DNA of 64,000 nt from Halobacterium hubeiense (GCF_001488575.1 NZ_LN831302.1:744001-808000), one strand, 5' to 3'. Shown: positions 42,804-51,493, counted from the first letter of the stretch. The notes: a model not told the origin generated them from the sequence alone. Made by a program: numbers and translations.

Positions 42804-44027
42804 ATGGGTTTACGTACCGCGGTTCGGCGGGAAGTGACGGCGCTGTGGGGCGGCGGGAAGGGCGTCTCCCTCGTCGCCGTCGCCACCGGCTGGGGCCTGC
42901 TGAACGGCGGGCGGATGGTCTACCCAGTCATCATCCCCTACCTCCAGACCGACTACGGGCTCTCCCTCACGGTGTCGGGCCTGCTCGTGACCGTGCTGTG
43001 GTTCTTCGCGGCAATCGGCCAGCTCCCCGGCGGGATGCTCGCCGACCGGTACGACGAGCGCGCGCTCATGGCCACCAGCACCGTGGTCGTCGCCGCCGCG
43101 CTCGGCCTCGTCGTCACCTCGTCGTCGCCGCTCGTCCTGTTCGCGGCGACCGCCGCGTGGGGGCTCGGCCACTCGCTGTACCCCATCGCCCGAATCACGA
43201 TCCTCTCGAAGCTCTACACGCAGCGCCTCGGCAGCGCGCTCGGCGTCACGATGGCGACCGGCGACATCGGACAGACTGTCCTCCCGCCGATTGCCGCCGC
43301 GCTCGCCGCCGCCGTCGCGTGGCAAGCCGGCCTCGGCTTCGTCGCACCGCTGCTCGTCGTCGCCGGCGTTCTCGTCTACGCCACCACGCCCGACGACGCC
43401 GACGAGGACGGAGACGCCGACGCGGACGACGACGAGAGCACGCAGTCCCTGCGGGACGCCGTCGACGTCCTCGCGGAACTCCGCACCCCCGAAATCGGGT
43501 TCATGACGGTCATCCTCTTCCTCTACATGTCCATCTGGCAGTCGTTCACCGCGTTCTACCCGACCTACCTCACGTCGGTGAAATCCCTGTCCACCCAGCA
43601 GGCGAGCGTGCTGTTCGGGTTCTTCTTCGCGGTCGGCGTGCTCGTCAAGCCGCTGGCCGGCGCCGCCTACGACCGCGTCGGGATGCGCCGCTCGCTCATC
43701 GGCATTCTGCTCCCGGCCGCCGCGGGCTTCCTCCTGTTGCCCGTCGTCTCCGGCGTCTGGCCGCTCGTCGGCGTCACCGCGCTCGTCAGCACGATGCTCG
43801 GCACCGGCGCCGTCACGCAGTCGTTCCTCGCGGAAGCGTTCTCCGAGGCGACGCAGGGCACCGGCCTCGGCGTCATCCGCACGCTCACCGCGTCGCTGGC
43901 CGCCGCCGGCCCCGTCGTCTTCGGCGTCGTCGGCGACCACGGCTACTTCGACGAAGGCTACGTCTTCCTCGCGGTCGTCATGGCCGCCGTCATCGCGCTC
44001 ACGTACCGGATGCCCGAATCGACCTGA
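42804..44027 (+). CDS. MFS transporter
   Basis: A 407-residue major facilitator from the ATG at 42804. Helix 1 contains VSLVAVATGWGLLNGGRMVY; motif A-like sequence GGMLADRYDERALMA follows helix 2, and AAYDRVGMRRSLIG appears between helices 8 and 9. A central acidic loop (DDADEDGDADADDDES) is typical for haloarchaea. Because it is divergent from the MetE-like gene across 166 bases, transport of methionine-related or other organic acids is a guess only. TATTATTGG near 42765-42773 is a promoter candidate. Confidence 0.9.
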   Translation: MGLRTAVRREVTALWGGGKGVSLVAVATGWGLLNGGRMVYPVIIPYLQTDYGLSLTVSGLLVTVLWFFAAIGQLPGGMLADRYDERALMATSTVVVAAALGLVVTSSSPLVLFAATAAWGLGHSLYPIARITILSKLYTQRLGSALGVTMATGDIGQTVLPPIAAALAAAVAWQAGLGFVAPLLVVAGVLVYATTPDDADEDGDADADDDESTQSLRDAVDVLAELRTPEIGFMTVILFLYMSIWQSFTAFYPTYLTSVKSLSTQQASVLFGFFFAVGVLVKPLAGAAYDRVGMRRSLIGILLPAAAGFLLLPVVSGVWPLVGVTALVSTMLGTGAVTQSFLAEAFSEATQGTGLGVIRTLTASLAAAGPVVFGVVGDHGYFDEGYVFLAVVMAAVIALTYRMPEST

Positions 44028-44079
44028 GTGCAGGTGCGTGTCGTCCGTTGCTCTGGACGCACAACTCCGTGGTTGTGGA

Positions 44080-45663
44080 CTAATAGGCCTCCTCGAATTC
44101 TAAAAAGCTCTGAAGGATATCGAGAAGTAAAATAACAGACATTCCCCAAGCAGCGTGTTTATAGGGCAAGTAGCCGTGGGCAATCTTGTTTCGGATATTC
44201 TGACCCGATAGCTCGCAGTATCGGAATTGAATGTATCTGACCCAAGCCTCTCTAACCTCGTCTTCGATTTGATAAACTAAGCTTGATAGGGGCCTACGAC
44301 CGAGTTCACCAGTCTCTTCATCTCTACTTAGGATGCTTTTTCCATTCGCTGCAGCTAGTTCTCTCGTAACTGCTTCAAATTGAGTCATCCCAAGATGAAC
44401 CGCCGCAGAATGATTATTCTCAAATAGTTGTATAATGAAATCGGTCAGATAGGCGTGTGTATTAGCGGGAAGAGTCTTCCTTCTATTAAAAAGAATAAAC
44501 AAGTCGGGCTCAGTAATTAGTCCGCGATTTTGTAACCGATACCAAATGTCCTGTCTGATATTTTGAGTGAACTGGACTGAGAATCTGTAGGTCTGAGGAA
44601 ATTCTACACCTTGTTCTTGTGAATAAGACTCTCCTGCTTCAGAAATGGTTCTACCCTGTACTATCGACATTATTCCGCCTGACGAACGCCGTCTTGCATC
44701 TTCGATACTTGGGACAAGTAAATCTCGATGATTGACAAGCCACTTGATTGCAAAAATGGTACTCCGTTCCTGTGACCATTCCTGAAATTGGTCAACAATA
44801 TCTTCTACGGCGGAATCTAGTTCATTTAGTTCTTCATCTGATGGGGTATGCGAGAACTCCGCCATTTGCTCAATACTTTTCTTGTTCCCATCAATAAATT
44901 CGGACTCCCATTGAGATCTCTGCTGTTGGCTAACCCACTGATCGCATTCAGCTATCGCCTCCCTTGCGGCGGTAGCCCGATGTGAATGATTCCCCTTCTT
45001 TTGATAAAATTCAATCTCCCTATTATACGTGTCAATAATCGAGTTAATGGCAACGCGTGCATCTAGTTCCTCATTATCTCGTATTTCGTGTATCTTCCGC
45101 CAAATTTCCCGAGAACTTTTGAAATCATTCTGGTTTTGTTTCTTTTCTGCTACTTCATGGAGATGCTGAATTAGCGCCTTTAGAGCTTCCTCACCAGACA
45201 CAGAATGTATGTTCTCGATGACTGCATCTACGATGTCGAAGACGTATCCAATCGGGATTGAATCTCCTTTTTCAATTAGAAAGTGTATGCCCAATTTGAG
45301 TTCCGCGGCTAATTCATTCTCGTGATTCAAACTACTCAATAGCTCGATCCGGGCCGTAATCAGAGTATAAAAAACGGAATCCCAATCCTCTTTGATGGCC
45401 TCGTCTATTGATTTACGAAGAGCATCCAGCGCAGGTTCTGCTCCATCTCGATAGTCACCACATTCTATCCATTTTGAAAGTCCAACTATAGAATCGAGAA
45501 TTGAGTGTTCAATATCGAATTCAATAATATCCGCCCGGATTTCTTCTGGTGAACGACCCCAGTCCTGACGGAGTTCTCTTATGACCGAGGAAAGTGCGAC
45601 ATCAAACTTCGAATTTTGTGGCCCAGAGTTCAGCAAAGACTCTAGTTCTTCTGATAGTCGCAT
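44080..45663 (-). CDS. DUF4209-like protein with C-terminal HEPN-type RNxxxH motif
   Basis: A 527-residue protein from the ATG at 45663 (an in-frame TTG at 45708 could extend it by 15). It is soluble, mainly helical and not acidic like host proteins. The C-terminal 200 residues resemble DUF4209: RFSVQFTQNIRQDIWYRLQN, AAVHLGMTQFEAVTRELA, and GQNIRNKIAHGYLP, where Arg491-Asn492-x3-His496 has the HEPN nuclease pattern. The N-terminal part has TPR-like helical features. HEPN proteins are common toxins and phage-defence RNases, so a defence function is plausible. It follows the small membrane gene by about 98 bases. Confidence 0.78.
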   Translation of the reverse strand: MRLSEELESLLNSGPQNSKFDVALSSVIRELRQDWGRSPEEIRADIIEFDIEHSILDSIVGLSKWIECGDYRDGAEPALDALRKSIDEAIKEDWDSVFYTLITARIELLSSLNHENELAAELKLGIHFLIEKGDSIPIGYVFDIVDAVIENIHSVSGEEALKALIQHLHEVAEKKQNQNDFKSSREIWRKIHEIRDNEELDARVAINSIIDTYNREIEFYQKKGNHSHRATAAREAIAECDQWVSQQQRSQWESEFIDGNKKSIEQMAEFSHTPSDEELNELDSAVEDIVDQFQEWSQERSTIFAIKWLVNHRDLLVPSIEDARRRSSGGIMSIVQGRTISEAGESYSQEQGVEFPQTYRFSVQFTQNIRQDIWYRLQNRGLITEPDLFILFNRRKTLPANTHAYLTDFIIQLFENNHSAAVHLGMTQFEAVTRELAAANGKSILSRDEETGELGRRPLSSLVYQIEDEVREAWVRYIQFRYCELSGQNIRNKIAHGYLPYKHAAWGMSVILLLDILQSFLEFEEAY

Positions 45664-45761
45664 CTTCCTATCTGATAATATTGGAACATTATCGTTCCAC
45701 CGGTTCAAAAATGGCTTGGTGAATCAATAGAAACGAATTAGCGAATTGGCCCTACAGTGAT

Positions 45762-45980
45762 TCATTCGGATTCTGGTGGCCCTAACATAGCTTCGGTAAA
45801 GCCGTAAGTGAGGACGAGAGCGCCCAGTAGCACCCATACCCACACAATATTGGTCATTTGTCCTGAAGATGAAACCTGAACAAGAACACCTGCAATCGAC
45901 CCACCTAATACAGTTTTTACGGCTTCCCTCGTCAATCTGGCCCAATTCAGATTTCGAGGGCTAACCTTGAAATCGAACAT
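45762..45980 (-). CDS. Small two-helix membrane protein in the AT-rich island
   Basis: A 72-residue protein from the ATG at 45980. It has two hydrophobic helices: about 18-38 (REAVKTVLGGSIAGVLVQV) and 44-62 (NIVWVWVLLGALVLTYGFTE), with a positively charged N-terminus (FKVSPRNLNWARLTR). It precedes the DUF4209-like gene on the same strand. CTAACTTTAG about 25-30 bases upstream is a promoter candidate. A membrane partner for a cytoplasmic effector is one possible reading, but there is no direct evidence of function. Confidence 0.65.
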   Translation of the reverse strand: MFDFKVSPRNLNWARLTREAVKTVLGGSIAGVLVQVSSSGQMTNIVWVWVLLGALVLTYGFTEAMLGPPESE

Positions 45981-46068
45981 ATGCGTTCTGTGAAGCAACT
46001 AAAGTTAGAGCTGGCGAATATCTAATCATCCGCACATAGATCGGAGAACCGAACGCGTGAAGTTCCTC

Positions 46069-46093
46069 ACGTGGGCGCGGTAGCGCGCCACGT
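46069..46093. repeat. Hairpin at the right edge of the AT-rich island
   Basis: ACGTGG...CCACGT with inner GCGCG/CGCGC-type pairing (one bulged base, loop GTAG) forms a stem of about ten pairs. It lies where host-like GC content returns, between the island and tRNA-Ala. It could be a terminator for the tRNA transcript. Confidence 0.4.
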
Positions 46094-46142
46094 CGGTTAC
46101 TGCCGAATTAACACACGCGTAGCTCCGTGACACAAACACACG

Positions 46143-46214
46143 TGGACTCGTCGGGATTTGAACCCGAGGCCTTCCCCGTGCCAGGGGGATGATCTACCAC
46201 TGATCTACGAGCCC
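46143..46214 (-). tRNA. tRNA-Ala (anticodon GGC)
   Basis: A 72-base cloverleaf on the minus strand. Acceptor GGGCTCG pairs with CGAGTCC including the G3-U70 identity pair of alanine tRNAs; D-arm GATC/GATC; anticodon stem TCCCC/GGGGA with loop CTGGCAC, anticodon GGC; T-arm TCGGG-TTCAAAT-CCCGA; discriminator A. No intron and no encoded CCA. Confidence 0.97.
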
Positions 46215-46463
46215 TCGAACGCATTCCAACGTTTTCCGCGGTCGTTGATAAACCCCGCGAATTCGTCCGGCGGCGTCGCGGGGAGATGAAAACCCTTTAC
46301 GTGCCCGAGGGCGTTCTCGCCTGTAGGGAACCACACGGCCGTAGATCCGACAGCGCCGCGCTGGCTCGGGCGCAAATTGCGTCCGCTGGCGTGGCTTGGG
46401 ACTGCGGTAGTGTTCCGGCACCAGTCGGTGCCGTCAGCGTTTCGTGTAGTTCCAATCCGAACA

Positions 46464-46928
46464 ATGGCACGAATGCACACGCGCCGCCGCGGGTCGTCCG
46501 GCTCGGACCGCCCGGCGGCAGACGAACCACCGGAGTGGAGCGACGTAGACGAAGACGCAATCGAGGACCGCGTGGTGGAGCTCGCCGAGCAGGGGCACGA
46601 CCCCTCGCAGATCGGCCTGAAGCTCCGCGACGAGGGCGTGCAGGGCACGCCGATTCCGGACGTCAAACTGGCGACCGGGAAGAAGGTCACCGAGATTCTC
46701 GAGGAGAACGACGCCGAACCGGACCTCCCCGAGGACTTCCGGAACCTGCTGGAGCAGGCCGTTCGCCTGCGCGAGCACGTTCAGGAGAACGGGCAGGACC
46801 ACCAGAACAAGCGCGCGCTCCAGAACACGGAGTCCAAGATTCGTCGCCTCGCGGACTACTACCGCGGCGACGAGCTCGACGAGGACTTCAAGTACTCCTA
46901 CGAGAACGCGGTCGAACTGCTCGAATAG
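46464..46928 (+). CDS. rps15: 30S ribosomal protein S15
   Basis: A 154-residue archaeal S15 (uS15) beginning ARMHTRRRGSSGSD. Archaeal/eukaryotic-type N-terminal extension, then the core with IRRLADYYRGDELDEDFKYS replacing the bacterial H-x5-RRGL region near the end. It binds 16S rRNA in the central domain. It is the first gene of a four-gene unit; the next gene starts at the base following its stop. The open frame continues upstream of the ATG but without protein-like composition. Confidence 0.97.
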   Translation: MARMHTRRRGSSGSDRPAADEPPEWSDVDEDAIEDRVVELAEQGHDPSQIGLKLRDEGVQGTPIPDVKLATGKKVTEILEENDAEPDLPEDFRNLLEQAVRLREHVQENGQDHQNKRALQNTESKIRRLADYYRGDELDEDFKYSYENAVELLE

Positions 46929-47987
46929 ATGGCGACGACGGGACGCACCACAGCTGCGACCGAGCCCGACGCCGAGTCGGTGCTTGCCGACGCGGAGTTC
47001 GTCCGCGTGGCGGCGGCGCCGACCGGCGGGAGCATCGCGGCCGCCGCGATGCTCGCCGGGGCGTGCGGCGAGCACGACGTACCGTATCAGGTGCGCGTGA
47101 CTCGCACCGCGCCGTCGGCGCCGGACGCGGCAGAGACGTCCCTCGTGGCCGTCGGCGTCGAGTCGCCGGCCGCCGACGCGTCGTTCGTCGAGGACGCGCC
47201 GAACGCGGCCTTCGACGCGGCGCGGGAAGCCGGCGCGGACCCCGACCCAGTGGTGGCGTTCGCGGGCGCGCTCGCTGACGGCATGGAGCCGTCCAGCGAC
47301 GTCCGGGAGGCCGCCGGGTTGACACGGCGTTCAGGCGTCGGGATTCCGACTGCGGACCTCGCGGCTGGTCTCGCGCACTCGACGCGCGTTCACGCGTCGT
47401 TCTCGGGGGACGAGCAGGCGGCGGGCGCGACGCTCGCCGAACTCGGCCTCCCGCCGGAACTGGACGAGGCGGCACAGCGCCGCCTCGCCTCGGCAGTCGC
47501 GCTCGACGCGACCGGCGAGACGGCGCGCGCCGCAGACCGCGTCGCGGACGTCCTTCGCCCGCACGAGACACCCGCCGGCCCCTTCGAGACCGTCGAGGGG
47601 TTCGCGGACGTGCTCGGCGCGCTGGCCTGGGACGCGCCCGGCTTGGGCGTCGCACTTGCGCAGGGAGCGGTCGACGAGCCGACCGCGCTGGACGCGTGGC
47701 GCGACCACGCGACCGACGCGCACGCGGCGGTCCGACGCGCGGACCCGTCGCGGTACAGCGCCGTCGAAGTCGTCGAGGCCGACGCCGCGCAGCCGACCGT
47801 CGCGCGACTCGTCCGGGACTACCGGGCGCGCGAGCGAGCGGTGCTCGTCGTCGGTGACGACACCGCCGCGCTCGCGACGACCGACGCGGACGCCCGCGAC
47901 GTCCTCCCGAACGGCGTGGGGACGGCGACGCTGGCGGTCGCAGACGCCGAACCGAATCTCGTAGAGACCGTGCGGGGTGAACTGTGA
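46929..47987 (+). CDS. RecJ-like (DHH-superfamily, apparently degenerate) protein of the S15 operon
   Basis: A 352-residue protein whose ATG directly follows the S15 stop. Fold and position match the haloarchaeal gene annotated as RecJ-like exonuclease between rps15 and pcc1. However, I see no DHH or other metal-binding Asp/His cluster: the expected sites read AAAPTGGSIAAAAMLAGAC and LVAVGVESPAAD. It may therefore be a noncatalytic subunit, for example a partner of an active nuclease or of the replication complex (GAN/GINS-linked RecJ homologues are known). Overlaps pcc1 by 4 bases. Confidence 0.75.
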   Translation: MATTGRTTAATEPDAESVLADAEFVRVAAAPTGGSIAAAAMLAGACGEHDVPYQVRVTRTAPSAPDAAETSLVAVGVESPAADASFVEDAPNAAFDAAREAGADPDPVVAFAGALADGMEPSSDVREAAGLTRRSGVGIPTADLAAGLAHSTRVHASFSGDEQAAGATLAELGLPPELDEAAQRRLASAVALDATGETARAADRVADVLRPHETPAGPFETVEGFADVLGALAWDAPGLGVALAQGAVDEPTALDAWRDHATDAHAAVRRADPSRYSAVEVVEADAAQPTVARLVRDYRARERAVLVVGDDTAALATTDADARDVLPNGVGTATLAVADAEPNLVETVRGEL

Positions 47988-48223
47988 CGCGGCACGCGAC
48001 GATCACGACCGCGGTACCGAACCCGGAGCTCGTCGCAGCCGCCGTCCGCCCCGACAACACCGCCGAGATGGACACGCAGGTCACCGAGGACGCCGTCGTC
48101 ACGCGCATCGAGCGCGAGGACACCGGCGGCCTCCAGTCGACCGTCGACGACTACGTCGTGAACGTCACGGTGGCACGCGAAGTCGCACAGCACGCAAACC
48201 GACACACGACAAACGAATCATGA
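47984..48223 (+). CDS. pcc1: KEOPS complex subunit Pcc1
   Basis: A 79-residue small subunit of the KEOPS/t6A tRNA modification complex, starting at the GTG at 47984 (GTGA overlap with the RecJ-like gene). The sequence HATITTAVPNPELVAAAVRP and STVDDYVVNVTVAREVAQ follow the Pcc1 alpha/beta pattern. Its location directly before S3Ae is conserved in haloarchaea. The stop overlaps the S3Ae ATG (ATGA). Confidence 0.9.
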   Translation: MTRHATITTAVPNPELVAAAVRPDNTAEMDTQVTEDAVVTRIEREDTGGLQSTVDDYVVNVTVAREVAQHANRHTTNES

Positions 48224-48843
48224 GCGAACGTTCCGTATCCAAGCAGAACCAAGAGAAACGGTGGTACACCGTGCTCGCGCCGGAGGAGTTCGACCGGCAG
48301 GAGCTCGGCGAGACGCCCGCCGAAGAGCCAGAACAGGTCTACGACCGAACCATCGAGACGACGCTCGACGAACTCGTCGACGGCGGCGAGAACAACGTCA
48401 AGCTCACCTTCCAGGTGGACGACGTCGGCAGCGACACCGCCTCGACTGAGTTCGTGAAGCACGAGCTCACGCGGGACTACAAGCGCAGTCTCGTGCGCCG
48501 CGGGTCGTCGAAGATCGGCGTGACCATCACGGTCCTCACGACGGACGACTACCGCGTGAAGATTCAGCCGGTCGCGTACACCACGAAGCAGGCCGACCAG
48601 AGCCAGCAGAAGGCCATCCGCCGCACGATGATCGACCTCGTCGAGGAAGCCGGCGAGGAGCGCACGTTCGAGGCGCTCATCGACTCCATCACGGAGGGCC
48701 GGCTCTCCTCGGCCATCTACGACGAAGCGAACACGATCTACCCGCTTCGCCGCGTGGAAGTCCAGAAGGCGACGCTGGAAGCGCCGCCCGAGGAAGTCCA
48801 CGAGGAAGAGGAGACGTCCGTCGGCGTCGAAGACGAAGCCTAA
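48220..48843 (+). CDS. rps3ae: 30S ribosomal protein S3Ae
   Basis: A 207-residue archaeal/eukaryotic-specific small subunit protein (eS1). Diagnostic parts are KRWYTVLAPEEFDRQELGET, the NVKLTFQVDDVGSDTASTEF stretch and RRGSSKIGVTITVLTTDDYR. It ends with the usual Glu-rich tail. Its ATG lies within the pcc1 stop, so the two are translationally coupled. The four-gene unit S15-RecJ-like-Pcc1-S3Ae runs from 46464 to 48843. Confidence 0.97.
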   Translation: MSERSVSKQNQEKRWYTVLAPEEFDRQELGETPAEEPEQVYDRTIETTLDELVDGGENNVKLTFQVDDVGSDTASTEFVKHELTRDYKRSLVRRGSSKIGVTITVLTTDDYRVKIQPVAYTTKQADQSQQKAIRRTMIDLVEEAGEERTFEALIDSITEGRLSSAIYDEANTIYPLRRVEVQKATLEAPPEEVHEEEETSVGVEDEA

Positions 48844-48908
48844 CCGCTTCCGAACACGTCCAACACTTTTCGCGCGCTACGTCGCCAGCGACGCCGCCGG
48901 CGGTCGCG

Positions 48909-49358
48909 TCACTCGGTGACGACGACCTTCCCGAGCATCCCCGCGCCCTCGTGGGGGATGCAGACGTAGTAGTGGTCGCCGGCCACCTCGAAGGTGTGCT
49001 CGTAGGTCTCGCTCGGCCGGACGATGCCGCCGCTGCCGATGCTGTTCTCCCACGCCTCGCGGGCGGCCTGCTCGCTGTCGAAGCCGCCGGACGCCCAGTA
49101 CTCCGCGCCGTCGGGGATGCCGTCCCCGTAGGCGGTGACGGTGTGGTTCCGGGAGCCGGTGTTCGCCCAGACGACGGTGTCGCCGACTGCCGCCTCGAAC
49201 GTCGGCACGTCGTTCCCCTCGACGGCGGGCTCGGGGACGAACGCGTTCGACTGCATCCCGATGTCGTACTCGGAGCTGGACAGCGACGGGCCGATACAGC
49301 CGGCCAGCGCCGCTGCGACGCCAGCCCCTGCTGTGGCGAGGAACGCCCGGCGTTGCAT
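48909..49358 (-). CDS. Halocyanin/plastocyanin-like copper lipoprotein
   Basis: A 149-residue exported blue-copper-type protein. It has an Arg-Arg signal (QRRAFLATAGAGVAAALAG) with lipobox Cys21, an acidic beta domain, and four copper ligands in the plastocyanin order: His72 (NHT), Cys133 (YVC), His136 (PHEGAG) and Met141. It would shuttle electrons at the outer face of the membrane. It is small for halocyanin but complete. It lies tail to tail with S3Ae (about 65 bases apart) and divergent from the lipid synthase. Confidence 0.93.
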   Translation of the reverse strand: MQRRAFLATAGAGVAAALAGCIGPSLSSSEYDIGMQSNAFVPEPAVEGNDVPTFEAAVGDTVVWANTGSRNHTVTAYGDGIPDGAEYWASGGFDSEQAAREAWENSIGSGGIVRPSETYEHTFEVAGDHYYVCIPHEGAGMLGKVVVTE

Positions 49359-49490
49359 ACTCGACAGTCGGTCCGTCGGCCATTTATACGACGCGGTCGC
49401 GCCGACGCGACCCCGAACCGGTGACAGCCCGGCGACACGACGACGGCTGGGATGTAAACACGTAAGGACGCCTGCCGAGATGCGTCGAAC

Positions 49491-50180
49491 ATGCAACCCC
49501 GCTTCGTCGGCCGGTTGGGCGTCGCGGACGCCGTGACAGCGGCGAACGCGGCGCTCGGCTTCGTGGCCGTCGTGGCGGCGACCGTCGACGTGGCGCTGGC
49601 CGCGCGGCTGGTGTTGCTCGCCGCCATCGCGGACGGCCTCGACGGCGTGCTCGCGCGCAAGTACGGCGGGACGCCGGCCGGCGAACACCTCGACTCGCTG
49701 GCGGACGTGGCCTCGTTCAGCGTCGCGCCCGCGTTCCTCGTCGCTGTCGTCGCGCGGAACGCGTGGGGCTTCGAGAGCGCGTGGGGGGTCGTCGCGCTCG
49801 CGGCGTGCGCGCTGTTCGTCGCCGCGGGCGTCGTCCGCCTCGGGCTCTACACGGCCTACGACACGGGCAACGACCACACGGAGGGCGTGCCGACGACGCT
49901 CGCCGCGACCCTGCTGGCGGCGGGCGTCCTCGCCGGCGTCGGCCATCCGCGCATCGTTGTCGCCGCCGTCGCCGTACTCACGCTGCTGATGGTGTCCCGA
50001 ATCACGTACCCCGACCTCTACTCGCGGGACGCCCTCGCGATGGGCGCCGTGCAGGCCGCCGCCGTGCTCGCGCCCACGCTCGGCCCGCGGCTGTTCCCGC
50101 GCGCCCTGCTGGCGTGGGCGACCGCGTACCTCCTCCTCGCACCGCGATTCTACTGGCGGGGCGAAGGGAAACGCTCATAG
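49491..50180 (+). CDS. pssA: Archaetidylserine synthase (CDP-alcohol phosphatidyltransferase)
   Basis: A 229-residue integral membrane enzyme joining CDP-archaeol and serine. The CDP-alcohol motif is ADGLDGVLARKYGGTPAGEH followed by LDSLADVASF; the spacing between AR and the conserved Gly is one residue short of the bacterial pattern. Six or so helices follow. In haloarchaea such synthases supply lipid for archaeosortase-dependent protein anchoring. The HEAT-repeat gene begins 24 bases after it, so the two may be cotranscribed. Confidence 0.88.
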   Translation: MQPRFVGRLGVADAVTAANAALGFVAVVAATVDVALAARLVLLAAIADGLDGVLARKYGGTPAGEHLDSLADVASFSVAPAFLVAVVARNAWGFESAWGVVALAACALFVAAGVVRLGLYTAYDTGNDHTEGVPTTLAATLLAAGVLAGVGHPRIVVAAVAVLTLLMVSRITYPDLYSRDALAMGAVQAAAVLAPTLGPRLFPRALLAWATAYLLLAPRFYWRGEGKRS

Positions 50181-50203
50181 GCGCGCTAGCGGAAGAACGT
50201 AGT

Positions 50204-51493
50204 ATGAGCGACGGGGACGAGGAACCCGAGGAGTCGGCCGACGCGCCGGCCCCGGACGTGGACGTAGAAACGCTTCAGGAGCGTCTCGACGACGCCGCCG
50301 ACGCCCTCGAGAGCGCCGAGACGGAGGCCGACCTCGACGACGTCGAAGCCATCCTCGACGGCGTCGAGTCGGACCTCGAAGCGGCGGACCTCCCGGAACC
50401 CGACGAGGACGACGAGGAGGACCCCGCCGACGAAATCGAGTCCCGGCTGTCCGACCTCCGCGACGACCTCGAAGCCCAGCGTGGGCCGTACGCCGAGGAC
50501 GTCGTCGCGGCAATCGAGGACGCCCAGTCCACGCTGGAGTCGACGCGCTGGACCGAGCAGGGCGAAGACGAACTGCAGGCGGCGGTCAGCGAGTACCTCG
50601 ACGCCGCCGCCGACCCGCTCGGCGAAGCGTTCGCCGGCGGCGACGTCGCCGACCCGGAGGCGCTCGCGGAGGAACTCGACGCGGTCGCAGAGGCCGTCGA
50701 CGCCGCGGGCCTCGACCCCGACGAGGACGCCGAGACCATCGAAGCGCTCACCGAGGCGACCGACGCGCTCACCGCGGGCGTCGAGGACGCCCAGGAGTGG
50801 GACGACCTCTCGGTCCGGCAGAAGCTCCGCGCGGAGGGCTACTACGAGGTCATCAACCAGAAGCACAAGGACTTCCCTCCGGAGTGGACGGCGCTCAAGC
50901 AGTGGGAGAAGCGCGAGAACGTCGAGATGATTCTGCTGTGCCTCGAACACATGGGCGACTCCGAGTTCATGGAGCGCCACTGCTTGGAGGCGCTCAAGCG
51001 CGTCGCCAGCGAGGAAGCCCTCGAGGAGGTCGGGCAGCGCGCCGCGCGCCGCGACACGCTCGCCGTCGAAATCGTCGGCCGCATCGGCAGCGAGGACGGC
51101 ATCGAGCACGTCGTCGACTTCGTGGACGCCGAGGGCAACCCCGAGCTCCGCACGACCGCGCTGAAGTCTCTGGGCGAAATCGGCAGCGAGGAGTCCACGC
51201 AGGACGTCGCCGACCAGCTGGTCGCGGACAACGACAGCGTGCGCAGCCGCGCGGCGCGCTCGCTTGGCCTCATCGGTGACACGCGCGCCATCGACCCGCT
51301 GACGGACGTCCTCGCCGACGACGACAGCGACACGGTGCGGGCGTCCGCGGCGTGGGCGCTCGTCCAGATCGGCACCGAGCGCGCGCTCGAAGCCGCCGCC
51401 GAGTACGCCGACGACCGCGCGTACATCGTCGAACAGGAGGCGCAGAAGGCCGCCGATGCGCTCGACGCCGACGCCGCCGAAGCCGCCGCGTAG
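50204..51493 (+). CDS. HEAT-repeat protein with long acidic N-terminus
   Basis: A 429-residue cytoplasmic protein from the ATG at 50204. Residues 1-200 are extremely acidic with coiled-coil character (ETLQERLDDAADALESAETE). Residues 225-430 contain helical HEAT/PBS-lyase repeats, e.g. TTALKSLGEIGSEESTQDVA, SRAARSLGLIGDTRAIDPLT and ASAAWALVQIGTERALEAA. HEAT proteins act as scaffolds or in lyase-like chaperoning of chromophores; no chromophore gene is nearby. Starts 24 bases after pssA. Function unknown. Confidence 0.87.
   Translation: MSDGDEEPEESADAPAPDVDVETLQERLDDAADALESAETEADLDDVEAILDGVESDLEAADLPEPDEDDEEDPADEIESRLSDLRDDLEAQRGPYAEDVVAAIEDAQSTLESTRWTEQGEDELQAAVSEYLDAAADPLGEAFAGGDVADPEALAEELDAVAEAVDAAGLDPDEDAETIEALTEATDALTAGVEDAQEWDDLSVRQKLRAEGYYEVINQKHKDFPPEWTALKQWEKRENVEMILLCLEHMGDSEFMERHCLEALKRVASEEALEEVGQRAARRDTLAVEIVGRIGSEDGIEHVVDFVDAEGNPELRTTALKSLGEIGSEESTQDVADQLVADNDSVRSRAARSLGLIGDTRAIDPLTDVLADDDSDTVRASAAWALVQIGTERALEAAAEYADDRAYIVEQEAQKAADALDADAAEAAA

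Larger units (their letters stand above)
44040..46060. other. AT-rich genomic island with two genes
   Basis: Base composition drops sharply: most of this stretch is A/T-rich and codons are unlike neighbouring genes (frequent AAT, ATA, TTA, AAA in the coding sense). It carries a DUF4209-like gene and a small membrane protein on the minus strand and ends about 80 bases from the 3' end of tRNA-Ala. No integrase or repeat of the tRNA end longer than 7 bases is visible. I interpret it as horizontally acquired. Confidence 0.8.

Noticed and set aside
45724-45945. 73-codon frame overlapping the small membrane gene of the island
   Set aside because: It overlaps the better frame at 45762-45980, which has two clear membrane helices and a promoter at the right distance.
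44040-46060. Provirus or plasmid integration proper
   Set aside because: The AT-rich stretch holds only two genes and no integrase, replication or structural gene, so I call it an island, not a virus.
46286-46463. Frames between tRNA-Ala and rps15
   Set aside because: No frame has a domain; the open frame running into S15 lacks conserved sequence before the ATG at 46464.
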